Shown here piece after piece: positions 1 through 11,400 of a stretch of 64,000 bases of DNA. Below the pieces are notes generated by a model, which did no database searches, was not told where the DNA came from, and worked only from the letters and a program-made list of their open reading frames with translations. The position numbers were made by a program, and so were the translations under genes. This stretch comes from Mimachlamys varia (Eukaryota; Mollusca; Bivalvia; Pectinida; Pectinidae), in NCBI GenBank assembly GCA_947623455.1, contig OX392542.1, positions 7,137,625 through 7,201,624 of the forward strand, written 5' to 3'. Position 1 is the stretch's first letter. Each line of letters begins with the position of its first letter.

Positions 1-1690
1 ATTTTGCATAAATGGTGACTCTGACCCTAAAGGGGCCAGAGGGGCGGGGCCCAATAGGGGAAATAGAGGTAATTCTTTAAATCTCTTCTTGTCAACAAGT
101 CCTGATTGGATTTTGACCAAATTTAGTCAGATACATCCTTTGGGGAAGGGGAACAGATTTTGCATAAATGGTGACTCGGACCCTAAAGGGGCCAGAGGGG
201 CGGGGCCCAAATATGGAAAATAGAGGTAATTCCTTTAAATCTCTTCTTGTCAAAAAGTCCTGATTGGATTTTGGCCAAATTTAGTCAGAAACATTGTTGG
301 GGGAAGGGGAACAGATTTTGCATAAATGGTGACACTGACACCCAAGGGGCCAGAGGGGCGGGGCCAAATAGTGAAAATAGAGGTAATTCCTTTTAATCTC
401 TTCTTGTCAAAAAGTCCTGATTGGATTTTGACCAAATAAGGTCAGAAACATCTTTTGGGGAAGAGGAACAGATTTTGCATAAATGGTGAATCGGACCCCA
501 AAGCTGCCAGAGGGGCGGGGCCCAATAAGGGAAATAGAGGTAATTCCTTTAAGTCTCTCTTGTCATAAAGTTATGAATAGATTTTGTTCAAATTTTGTCA
601 GAAACATCGTTGGGGGAAGGGGAACAGATTTTGCATAAATGGTGACTCTGACCCTAAAGGGGCCAGAGGGGCGGGGCCCAATAGGGGAAATAGAGGTAAT
701 TCTTTAAATCTCTTCTTGTCAAAAAGTCCTGATTGGATTTTGGCCAAATTAGTCAGAAACATTGTTGAGGGAAGGGGAACATATTTTGCATAAATGGTGA
801 CTCTGACCCTAAAGGGGCCAGAGGGGCGGGGCCCAATAGGGGAAATAGAGGTAATTCTTTAAATCTCTTCTTGTCAACAAGTCCTGATTGGATTTTGACC
901 AAATTTAGTCAGAAACATGGAAAATAGAGGTAATTCCTTTAAATCTCTTCTTGTCAAAAAGTCCTGATTGGATTTTGGCCAAATTTAGTCAGAAACATTG
1001 TTGGGGGAAGGGAAACAGATTTTGCATAAATGGTGACACTGACACCCAAGGGGCCAGAGGGGCGGGGCGAAATAGTGAAAATAGAGGTAATTCCTTTTAA
1101 TCTCTTCTTGTCAAAAAGTCCTGATTGGATTTTGACCAAATAAGGTCAGAAACATCTTTTGGGGAAGAGGAACAGATTTTGCATAAATGGTGAATCGGAC
1201 CCCAAAGCTGCCAGAGGGGCGGGGCCCAATAAGGGAAATAGAGGTAATTCCTTTAAGTCTCTCTTGTCATAAAGTTATGAATAGATTTTGTCCAAATTTG
1301 GTCAGAAACATCGTTGGGGGAAGGGGAACAGATTTTGCATAAATGGTGACTCTGAACCCTAAGGGCCCAGAGGCATGGGGCCAATTAGGGGAAATACAGG
1401 TAATTCTTTTAAAATCTCTTCTTGTCATAAAGTTATGAATGGATTTGGCCCAAATTTGGTGAGAAACATTCTTGGGGGAAGGGGAACAAATCTTGCATAA
1501 ATGGTGACTCTGACCCCTAAGGGGCTAGAGGGGCGTGGCCCATTAAGGGAAATAGAGGTAATTCCTTTAAATCTCTTCTTGTCATAAAGTTATGAATAGA
1601 TTTTGTCCAAATTTGGTCAGAAACATCGTTGGGGGAAGAGGAACATATTTTGCATAAATGGTGACTCTGACCCCTAAGGGGCTATTTTGG
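1..1690. repeat. Satellite array of ~156 bp units with a 704 bp higher-order duplication
   Basis: About ten tandem copies of a ~156 bp unit. The landmark AGAGGTAATT recurs near 65, 222, 379, 535, 691, 847, 926, 1083, 1239, 1396 and 1554, so the spacing is ~156 bp with one shortened unit at 847-926. Each unit also has TTTTGCATAAATGGTGA and GGCCAGAGGGGCGGGGC. The block from ~213 to ~660 is repeated almost base for base at ~917 to ~1364, a 704 bp offset that points to a recent multi-unit duplication. Related units lie at 35996-36340. Short open frames inside the array recur with the units and are not genes. The array probably continues left of the window. Confidence 0.93.
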
Positions 1691-1735
1691 CACTTAAGGG
1701 TTACAAGTCAGAGATTAATTCCTGGTGAGCGATGC

Positions 1736-1750
1736 AGGCCCATTGGGCCT
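1736..1750. repeat. Short perfect hairpin at the end of the satellite
   Basis: AGGCCC-ATT-GGGCCT is a perfect inverted repeat just past the last satellite unit, followed by TCTTGTTT. A tandem array ending in a short GC-rich hairpin is how Helitron/Helentron-derived interspersed elements of bivalves are built. That assignment is inference; the other end is outside the window. Confidence 0.5.
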
Positions 1751-2124
1751 CTTGTTTGGCTTTACTCCATACCTAGATGGGGTAATTCTATTGTGTTCAA
1801 TTAGAAAGATAAGCAGCTTCAGTAAATGTACTTGATCTGGTAAGGCTGTCTCAATTCCTGAGTAAATCATGTTATTACATTTTCAGATAGATAATTATAA
1901 AATGTGATTGATCATTGTAACAGAATGGAATTGTCTGTCCATATATCTCTCTATCAATACACAAGTGTACAGTCAGTGCATGGTTACACGAACACTCATG
2001 TTACAGTATATCTCCTCCATTCAGACACCTAAGCCACAATATATATTAATTAAGATTCACACCTTCATATAATCTCTGTCTGGCCCTCTCCATCATACAC
2101 CGTATAGTATATGCTGTATTTAAC

Positions 2125-2151
2125 CACGGACTTAAAGAATCTAAGTCCGTG
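2125..2151. repeat. 10 bp perfect hairpin upstream of the first gene
   Basis: CACGGACTTA (2125-2134) and TAAGTCCGTG (2142-2151) form a 10 bp perfect stem with a 7 nt loop. It could be a MITE remnant or part of the upstream region of the gene at 3.8 kb. No function can be assigned. Confidence 0.6.
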
Positions 2152-2561
2152 ATTTAACCTATACTAGGGCACCCGCCCATGGCCATATTAGCACACTTTA
2201 CCTTTTTCTGGGAAAGAGGATGAGTGTGTTCATTTAAACTTATAAAAAGTTCCTTACCCTACTGATCTGCCAATACAATGTTCAGCCTTTTGACCAACGA
2301 CTGTTATAATAAAAAAGTGTTTCAGGGAAAAGAAAACACACTTTTATTTTAAAGATTTCAAATGGACACTTGAAAATTTTCTCTGTACATGGTTTAATTA
2401 AGTGCATCCCTTTGGGTGTTTTTGTAAGCGACTGTGGGTTTGTCTGGTCAAATATAGGTATTGGCATTTCAAGTTGAAATTCTGTTAGTATACAAATTGA
2501 ATAGTTGTTGTGAGATTTTGTGTGTGATGTTCTAATGAGATGACAATTTTATATTTTTCAG

Positions 2562-2611
2562 ATGGATGCACTGAGGAGATTTACGTGTGTGCTGCGGAGT
2601 AAAACATAAAA
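2562..2611 (+). other. Candidate 5' untranslated exon of the 3.8 kb gene
   Basis: A 50 nt stretch is bounded by a good acceptor (T-rich tract then CAG at 2559-2561) and a donor (AAAA|GTAAGG). It opens with ATG but meets a stop after 15 codons, so it cannot join the coding exon in frame from that ATG and would be 5' UTR with a small upstream ORF. The rest of 1754-3845 shows no coding potential I recognise. Only the splice-site match supports this call. Confidence 0.3.
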
Positions 2612-3853
2612 GTAAGGGCTAAATTATTAATAGTCTCACTTTATCTATATATGTTAATTGTCAAAAATAACACGGACACATTAGCGCTTTCACTCCTGAT
2701 ATTATCAATGTAACCTACACAATTTGAACCTTGTAAGTTTTTTCTGGTATGTAATGGATTTTCCTTACATTAATTAACACCATTGTTAAACAGTTGTTGG
2801 ATAATAAATCAAGATGATTTTAAGATCAGTAGAAGGTGTTCAATTCATTGAAATAATTCAATATTTAGTCGATTCAAACACACAGAAAAACTTGAAAAAG
2901 AAAATGTTCACTTAATCATTTGCAAGAGTTATCTCCCTTCTATTCAGAGATATAGTTACAGCTGTATAAAAACCACCTTTAATATCTACTAAAACAAAAA
3001 AAAAATCCTTTAGTTGAAATATGGTACAATTATAAAACAATGGTGCGATTTCATAGGATAGCAGGACAATAGGTTTGCCCTGTGCACTTACAGGAGGCGC
3101 CACAAGGTGCTTGATTTTGTAAAGGAGGCATTTCCTGTACGTCTGATGAATGAATGAACTCACGTACTCAGTGCGAAAGATTCATCCACAAATTCTCTGT
3201 TACATTGTGTGTTTATACAAACGTTAATTTTAGTGTATCTATGCAGTTGTCACGTACTAACATTAACAGTGTGCTGAAGCAGTTTGTTGGAATTGATCAG
3301 GCGAGTTTACGTACAAAATATTAAGGTAATCCTTTCATTTGCTATATACTTGTATGAGTGGATATATAGGGATGGGTGATTAACACTTTTCACTCAAGCT
3401 ACTGTTTTAACCTATTGTTTTGGGGTCATTAAAAGTGCTGATCTATTAAGTGTCAAGCGTAATTACAATATTTCATTCATCAATCTGCGTCAGAAATTAT
3501 CCTGGTGAAAATGTTCCGAGTTTTCAGTATAATTTGTCAATCAAAAATCACTAAGACCCAAACCTTTGGCTGGTTTTCACAGTTGTCCGGTTTGTAGAGG
3601 TAGGGTAAGCTAACATAGGGACCAAGCGGTAAGCCGAAATATACAGGATTTGTGATTAGACAGGAGCTGTTGTTGAAAGATTATATTATATACATGTAGG
3701 TTGGGCTAGTAGAAAATCTTTAAATCATGCTATCTATCTCTTTATACATCCATGTCTAAACATCAACATTTTTCATTTATCACTATTGTTTAGTGCGTGA
3801 AATGTGTTTGATTAGAAGCTGATTCCCTAATTTCTGTACTTTCAGAAACAAGA

Positions 3854-4585
3854 ATGGGACATGTCCAGTCCAAAAAGAAGAAAACCAAGAAAGTCAGTGA
3901 TATCAGTTACAGTACCCAGGGCATGCTCACAGGAGATGTGGATTCTTTACGTCAAATCAAGTTCAATCGCCTGTCCGCAGATATAGAACACCTTTCTCTC
4001 AGCAGCGGATATCACTCCCGCGATTCTTTGTTGGGGCCAGACTTCAAGCAAAAAACCATGTCGTTAAATCGTAATAACAATGTCGCAAAGGACTTAAATC
4101 TCATGAAGGATTCATTTAGCTATGAAAAATTAAATGTGGACGACCATCCAGCTTTAACTAAGTTACAAAATGAACAAAACAGACGTTTAGAGAAAATGGA
4201 GGAACGAATGTCCCAGATTCGTATACATGCTATGCAAGAAGCTGAACGTAGGAAATATGCTCATTTGTTTAAGGCGAAAAAGAAAGAAAGTCCCACACGA
4301 GAACTGTTATGTAAGGCTAAGGATAAACTCAAGTTAACTAACTGTGATACTTCCTTGGATATTACTTCTAAAAACACTTCCCTCAATGAAGAGGTGGACA
4401 AAGGGGAGATAATTCCTGTAACTGTAGCCACAGACACTCAGTCAGTTGATACAGAAGAGGTTGACCCGCCGAACTATTTACAGAATCTCCCTGCACTAGG
4501 TGCTGTTAATCTTAGTAAGTATCAATATAAAAAGTTGATCTTTGCAACCGTAGTTATTGTCATTTTTGTGAAATTCCTTTCATGA
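3854..4585 (+). CDS. Putative N-myristoylated, C-terminally membrane-anchored protein, read-through isoform
   Basis: This is a 243-residue frame starting just after an acceptor (ACTTTCAG at 3838-3845; exon from 3846). The N-terminus MGHVQS fits the N-myristoylation pattern (Gly2, Ser6) and is followed by a lysine-rich run (KKKKTKK), a usual membrane-targeting pair. Residues ~95-135 are charged and helical, probably a coiled coil. The last ~20 residues are hydrophobic (KKLIFATVVIVIFVKFLS), giving a tail-anchor-like end. A strong donor (A|GTAAGT, intron from 4515) lies inside the frame after codon 220, so this version arises only if the intron is retained or transcription ends early. I do not recognise the family and assign no function. 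The start is supported by the preceding acceptor and by the lipidation motif at residue 2. Confidence 0.75.
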   Translation: MGHVQSKKKKTKKVSDISYSTQGMLTGDVDSLRQIKFNRLSADIEHLSLSSGYHSRDSLLGPDFKQKTMSLNRNNNVAKDLNLMKDSFSYEKLNVDDHPALTKLQNEQNRRLEKMEERMSQIRIHAMQEAERRKYAHLFKAKKKESPTRELLCKAKDKLKLTNCDTSLDITSKNTSLNEEVDKGEIIPVTVATDTQSVDTEEVDPPNYLQNLPALGAVNLSKYQYKKLIFATVVIVIFVKFLS

Positions 4586-4675
4586 TGACAAAGGATTTCT
4601 CCCTTATATATGTGTGTGTTCTATTTGTGATGCATTCATGAAAAATGTTGTTGACGTAGATGATGTATGTTACAT

Positions 4676-4834
4676 GCCTAGTGTTACTGACAAGGGTACT
4701 TCTGTTTCCACCGGTCACCCCTGGCCTATGCCTAGTGTTAATGACAAGGGTACTTCTGTTTCCATCGGTCACCCCTGGCCTATGCCTAGTGTTTCTGACA
4801 AGGGTACATCTGTTTCCACCGGTCACCCCTGGTG
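4676..4834 (+). repeat. 54 bp tandem repeat, three copies
   Basis: Three head-to-tail 54 bp units share TGACAAGGGTAC and CCGGTCACCCCTGGCC. The unit length is a multiple of three, so several frames stay open on both strands (4560-4845), but these follow from the repeat and are not genes. The array lies in the intron of the 3.9 kb gene, or in the 3' UTR of the read-through isoform. Confidence 0.9.
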
Positions 4835-5493
4835 ACACATTTTAACGCCTCTAAAGGTATTACAGTAGGCCTTTATGGTATTTCAGGGAGTAAATAAGTT
4901 AGCATGTTCGTATGGACCTTAATGTGACTGTTAATTAATAAGTAGCAATATATACTTGTACATAAGTGAAGTATAGTTCCTACAATTGAAACTGTATGTA
5001 CCACTTTTTCTCTCAGGTTGTATACACTAGCTAGTCTATATAATGTACAGTATTTGTTTATTTAAAGCCTATATACCATCTTGAATTAATTAAATAATGA
5101 TCAATAATAATCATCATCTTGTTTTGGATTGGTCAGCAGTGAAGTCAAATGCTACTATAAAACATATATTTATTTTAATGATAAATGGAAATAATCAAAG
5201 ATTTTTTAAACAGATCTATTGAAGAAGATTTCCTGTATGACCATTGTTGACATTTATAATGTACTTAATACTGTCAGGGAAAACCATTAGGATTATTAAT
5301 TTCTAAGTCGTAATTTATAGCTTTAAATGTATATAATTTTTATGAAATTGGATGGATATTTGACATAATTCTTTTCTTTAGAAATACAAAAATGTGTATT
5401 GCATTACAATATATAATACTTAAATGGCATTACAATATATATAATGCTATGTAGTATACATGTACTAAACATTTGATATTTTGATCTTTTCAG

Positions 5494-5630
5494 ATGACCC
5501 AAAGTCAATATTTTTCCTACCCTTTTTATTTCCAATATTCATCTTCATGATCCTGGTACGGAGCGTTTCACAATCGGAGGTGTGGCAGAGAACTGGCCAC
5601 ACACCTACTCGACAGAAAAAGAGGAACTAA
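5494..5630 (+). CDS. Alternative terminal exon of the 3.9 kb gene, encoding a different membrane tail
   Basis: The exon begins after ATCTTTTCAG (AG at 5492-5493) and ends at TAA 5628-5630. Joined to the donor after 4514 it keeps the phase (one base carried over) and gives 45 residues. These start NDPKS, run through a hydrophobic segment (IFFLPFLFPIFIFMILV), and end in a basic tail (..RQKKRN). The spliced protein would have 265 residues (220 + 45). The frame stays open across the junction, the acceptor has a good pyrimidine tract, and a second transmembrane segment sits where the read-through isoform has its own. Together these make the exon convincing. The intron is 4515-5493. Confidence 0.72.
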
Positions 5631-5654
5631 AATACTCAGATGTATACATACCAG

Positions 5655-6060
5655 TCCCAAAGGTCATCAGTATATACTCAAGGTCGTCACTCAAGGTCAT
5701 CAATCAAGGTCACCATCTACCACTCAAAGACATCACTTATTTGTGTCATTAGTGCATCTTCTGTGATTCAAAATGACCATGAGAATGTCAGTAATGTATT
5801 CAATGACCTCTCATGAAGGTTATTACATTTAATTAAGGTCAAGGTCATCACTCAGTGTCCATGTGCTCTTCATGTCATCACACGACCTTGACTCTTAAAA
5901 GGCTATTCAAGTATACTCATTGGCCTTTGACAGGTCATCAACAAATAGATATATTTTGTGACCTTTAATTGCTATCAAGGTCATCAAACAGTGATCTCTA
6001 AGTATCTACAAACTATCTTTGATCCTAAGATTTTGTGTAGCAAGGTCGACCCAAGTGTAC
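5655..6060 (+). repeat. Degenerate cluster of AAGGTCATCA motifs
   Basis: About eight loosely spaced copies of (TC)AAGGTCATCA and variants follow the stop codon of the spliced 3.9 kb gene, probably in its 3' UTR or just beyond. TCAAGGTCA is also the monomeric nuclear-receptor site used by ERR/FTZ-F1 proteins. The pattern could be a decayed simple repeat. From here to 6578 I see no gene. Confidence 0.6.
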
Positions 6061-6578
6061 ATGTTGTTCTTAATTTTTTCTCCTGCTCAGTTCTGAAACA
6101 TCTGTTTTGTGTTTTAAATTTACCATATTGGTGCCAGTTAAGGAATCTACACAATCAAATCTTGCCAGAGTAATTTTTCTTTTATTTATATCATTGCATT
6201 TGTGCCATATGTTCACAAAGCAGAGAAGTCTGAATTATTGTACAATTAATGATCTATGTTTCGATGTCACTAAATTTATTTTTCTTCTGAATACATATAA
6301 TCTGATTATTGGGTAGATCATTTGTATCTCTTTATACTAAAGATCTGTTTTTTTGATTTTGAGCATAAAATTGGGATTTTATTTAATTGCTCAAATTGAA
6401 GTTTGTTTGTCAACTTTTTCATTACGAATGGGTTAACAGTACTTATATATGTTAAAGGTTAATAATGTGAATCCTTTTTTTTTTAACTTGGAATTTTTAC
6501 GACAAGAAAGTATGGATGTTACAGTGATCAATGCAATATATCCAATTAAAATTGTAATACATGTACATAATTACATTA

Positions 6579-7905
6579 CAGTAGACTCCGCTTAATATCA
6601 CTTCTCATTTGTCCGGGGAAAACATGATATTAACCGGAACGTGATATTAAAAGAAAACGTATTTTCTGACATTTTTCAGTCCTCAGGCTCAAAACCGGAA
6701 GTGGACTTGGTTAAATGTCGTAGTGCTGTGACTCAACAGAGAAGATTGTTGAATAAAGATATTTTATCACTAACAATGTTTTTTTACTCCGGTGACAGTA
6801 TATTCTTTGGTTTTATTCTGGAATGCACACATTTTCATATATATATTATTCGTACGTAATATTATCAGTAGGCTAGCTTCACACGAAACGTACTACGATT
6901 GTTTACTACAGTAGTGATGTAAAGTTAGGCATACAAGTGGCTGGTATTCTGCATCAAAATCGTGTTTTAAAATCATGACACTCTGTTAATATTTACCGTT
7001 ATCTTGATATGTATACTGGTTTTTCGCTTGTGAAATCTGTTGTTTGTTTAATTTCTTTAGATATTCGCTGCAAGTGCGACATCGTTTTCACAGAGTTTGT
7101 CAGTTGTATACCGCTACCGCGAAATGAACTTTTACCTTTGAAACGTGACGTTTCATTGGATGACCTCTATGCAAATAAAGCAACCACGCGATAATATTTA
7201 GTCTCGGCACTTAGGCCTATTCACCAGCCGGCCTAGAATCACGGCATGTCGGCGTCGTACTTCGGCTATTTAAAAATCAAAACAAAGACGATATCTTCGC
7301 ATTTTACGTGAACATTAGCTTACCCCGGTAAATTAATTAATTGGACATTTATTGTTTAAAAGACACTTTTTATTTTTATTTCAATCAATATTTCGTCATG
7401 TTTACGGAAGACCATCCACTTGTAAGCCTTCTTCCACGACAACGTGAATTCAATCTTAGACGAGCTGAAATGAAAAATAGAACTCGTGTTAGGAACACAT
7501 GGCGTAAGACTTCTAGATAAGATTACAAAAGTATGGGTTCCCTCACCCAAAGGTGTAATCTTTGCTCCGGTAATTGCAAAGTCAATCTATTGTTCGACTA
7601 GTACTGCAGTGATCAGGTAGGTGTGAAAAAGACGCAGCTGACCACGGTGTTGTTTACATAGCGAGTTCAGGTGTTTAACTCGGGTCCCCGGGGCATTTAT
7701 ATGAAATTATTTCTAACATTTACCTGTAATTTTTGTATGACAGTGGCCAAAAAAAAGTGATATTAACCGAAATCCACCTGGAAACAAGTGATATTAAAGG
7801 AATGGCATTACATAGATTATATAGCAGGAAAAACGGTGCATGAAGAAAACGTGATAATAACCGAAAAGTGATATTAACCGACGTGATATTAAGTGGAGTC
7901 TACTG
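6579..7905. mobile_element. Non-autonomous Tigger/pogo-type DNA transposon (1.33 kb)
   Basis: The ends are inverted repeats: CAGTAGACTCCGCTTAAT... on the left and its complement, one mismatch in 23, ending GGAGTCTACTG on the right. The flanking TA (6577-6578 and 7906-7907) is the expected target duplication of the Tc1/mariner/pogo superfamily. GTGATATTAACCG-type motifs recur in sub-terminal positions at both ends, as in Tigger elements. The interior has no transposase and only short frames, so movement would need an enzyme in trans. A decayed Tigger transposase lies at 35590-36505. Confidence 0.85.
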
Positions 7906-8223
7906 TATTATGCTTTTACAACAAATTTTCAGAGCAAAGTGCTATGGTATATGTTGTATGACAATAACTTGGTGTTGAAATCACAACGTTAGAATAGATT
8001 CATACTATTGTTATCAGATGGGCGTAGATTTATACTTACTGTTATACTAAAACATTACATGGTTAAGATTTACTCCAAGTTTATATAGTTCAGATTTGAT
8101 TTTTTGTTCAAATTTTATATAGCTCGGATTTAAGATTTACTCCAATTTTATTCAGTTAAGATTTACGCATCATGTTATAGTTATGATTATTATCGGATAA
8201 AACCCTGATGCAAGGCTAGATGT

Positions 8224-8460
8224 TAGGGCTTTTCCATAATTAATCATTGGGGGGGGGGGGGGGGGGGGTAGCAGAGGTGGCCATGGGGTTATCACCTTTA
8301 TAAATATATAATTGGTGGTAGGGTTTCAACCAGAGATGCCTACCATTCATTATATGTTACACCACTTTTAATATTTCATGAGTGGTGACCTAGCTAGGGC
8401 ATCTAATAAAGTATCCTTGCCCCCCCCCCCCCCCATATAGTTATTTCTGGAACAGCCCTA
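8224..8460. mobile_element. MITE with homopolymer G/C arms
   Basis: The terminal inverted repeats are TAGGGCTTTTCCATAATTAA..ATTGGGGG on the left and CCCCCATATAGTTATTTC..GGAACAGCCCTA on the right. The left arm runs into about 20 G and the right arm starts from about 14 C. No coding content. The homopolymers are likely to vary in length between individuals and to trouble sequencing. Confidence 0.75.
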
Positions 8461-11400
8461 TTCAGTTATACTTAAATAATAAATATACTTCAGATAACTA
8501 AATCAGTTTTGTTCCAAATGATATAACAGAATATGTGTGTGAGATATAGAAACTCCTACGTAGACAGTATTGTTTTGAGGTTTGACATGGTCTTTACAAG
8601 TACGTACTTGTGAGCTCTCTTCTTGGACAGGTGGGGATTATATACTATTTTAGGTAAGTTCAAATTTATTTTCGACACATTTATCCATCTTGGTCTGTGA
8701 CCTTTAAGAAATGTATTATAATATTATGTTACAGGACTGTCAGGTGAAATAGTGCTCCATTGTTGTCTTCACCTTACACAGTATAAGTCTGTCTCACAAG
8801 TGTTGTTACCTCCCTTTGTTTGTTTGTTTGCCATATCATGTCTATATGAAGTGTTTTTGAAACGAATTTGCTCCATGGAATTATGATGTCATAATGGGAA
8901 TTATGTCATCCAATTGTCACATGGTGCCAAATCATCACAAAAACACTTCCCGGAAGTCAAGTCCATCTTGTACCATGGTTGCCTGTCAAGGTGAATAACA
9001 ACACTTTTGGGAAAGGGCATATACTATCCATATGACTGTGTTTGTGTTGTTGTACATCTCTTTTATGTGATAAACACAAAACTTGTTACTCCACTGAGTT
9101 GAGAATAACGTATCTCTTCAATTAATGTAAATATCTGCTCATGATTTTCTGTATATTTTGTTCGTTTTATATAACATGTGTATATTATACCAGGTAGATT
9201 TTTTTTAATCTCCATAATATTACTCATTTGTATCAATCTTTTGTTCAGTTGATATTATAAAATGCATTTGAGTTTTATGCATGTATATGTGTCGGACATA
9301 CTTTTGACACAAGTTGAAGCATAATGAAATTGTACTCAGTTGAAAAATTCACTGTATATGTACAGTTGGTAATGTGATTAGTTGATTATGACTTTAAATG
9401 AAACAAATTTTCCTATATCATAATTTCATAATTATACAGTACTGTAATCAATAACGCAAAAAAATTTGGCTTTTTCACAGGTATAATTACCATGTTGGCA
9501 GGTTTATAGTGTGGAGGATCTATGATTAAAACCAGTTGATATCTGACTTACATTTGTTAAAATTTCCACTTTCTGCAAAATACAGCATTGTCTAATTGCA
9601 AAATCAATTGACTAGTTGTATTGATAGAAAAATGTGCTAGATTGTTGCCCAGATGTGCAGCGTTGACAGGTTACACTGTTGCATTAATTTAGAGTTTGGT
9701 ACCTACAAATAAAAAGTACCACATGCAGTGTACTGCAATATATAGTAAAATACTGTGGTAGGTACCATGGTATACCACGGTAAATCATTATTTTTTAGGC
9801 AGTGAAAAGTTTCTGGCTATGTTTTGTTTTGATGCCAATCAACAAGGTACCTGTTCTATTTGTTTCTCATTGTGTTAGTTTGAGTAAAGCTATGTCTGCT
9901 CTAGTTGATCAGCAAAAGTGGATGGAATTATCATTGACCCATGTTGGAATTTCAATATTGACCCATGTTGGAATTTCAATTAATTTATGTAACAAATATA
10001 GGGCTTTGACAATTTGAAATAATTTATGAAAGTTCCCAAAATACTTGTACCGCTGTATGTACTGTTACAAATGTTCACTGTGGTATATTGGTAATACCTC
10101 CAACCTGAAATGATCATGTGACTGTCTTACACACATTGCGTTGTTGACTGGCTAAACAACTGACCAAATTAGTGTAAATAGAGAATCAAAACAAATTTCA
10201 ATGTTGATTGTTGACAAATACTTGACGAGTGCCTTTTGTATCGATGTACATCCATCCCAGACTCCAGAAAAATGACGGGGAACTCTGCAATATATAACCA
10301 CACTTTGTACGTATCTGTAATATTTTACAATGACATGTCATGTGTTGTGTAGTCATGTGCAATACTTTCATTTATACATTAATCTGTTCATAACTATGTT
10401 TCAATTTCTCTGTATTAATTATTCTGAAAACATGATGAAATTGATTGATGTGTTACCCTCTTGTTCATCAAATATGATATGTACTCATTCACAATATATG
10501 TACTTTATCACTTCATTTTATAGCAAACTTCATTACACGATTGTGTAACATTTATATTCTTTTTCATTTTCTTTTCTCTAGATCTTATAACAATGAGGGA
10601 GGGGAGGTAACTCTGTTGTGGACATCATATAACATAAGTGTCATGGTTGCACTTATTATGTAAATCAACACCATCCTAGTTGTTTGAACAATGTGTACGT
10701 TTTCAGCATTATAAAATCTTATACATTGCAAATTTATGTACAAACTATAAATGAGGGATACACTTTGCATCACAGAAAGTCAAGGTATTCAAAATTAGAG
10801 GTCTCTGAGAGTAATTAAGTGCTATTCCAGTTAGTATGTCTTGTAATAGTTTTAATTGTATGCTTGTGTGTTTTTAACACTCCAGATTCTGACATATACA
10901 AATCAGTTATATTTATTAAACTGTCCTTTGACCTGCCCTTAAATGCTTTATCTAAAATTACACCTGAAATTATTTGACCTACACATACACTTCTAAATAT
11001 CACTTTTACTTTATGTAATTAAAGATGTTTAGATTTAAAGTTTGAATTATTGATATGAGAAATGTTGATATTATTGTGTAGCTGTATAATTACAATAAGT
11101 AGGAAAGACAGAAATCTAGAGGTACAGAGTGTACACGGTGTTATTTAATTAGTAGCGATAAAAAGAATGGAGAAAAAAAAAATATGTGACATGTCTTACA
11201 ACGAAGAAATTCTAAAAATACAGTACATATCACTTTTCCTGTACAGTACAATTAATCTTTTTATATCTTTAATATTCCTCTTCTTTTTGAAATGATACGA
11301 ATTACATGTATTAATTGTGTATATGTGTTCTTCTGTACTTTTGTATTGCTCTGCTCCAACATTGACTTCTGCTACTGTTTAGGTTATTTTAGCCGTATAT

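Noticed and set aside
250..1139. Two nearly identical 61-residue frames (250-435 and 954-1139) and the frame 584-793
   Set aside because: Satellite sequence; the identity reflects the 704 bp duplication, not protein conservation.
4560..4845. Three overlapping frames on both strands with VTPGLC / STGHPW repeats
   Set aside because: By-products of a 54 bp tandem repeat; all frames stay open for the same reason.
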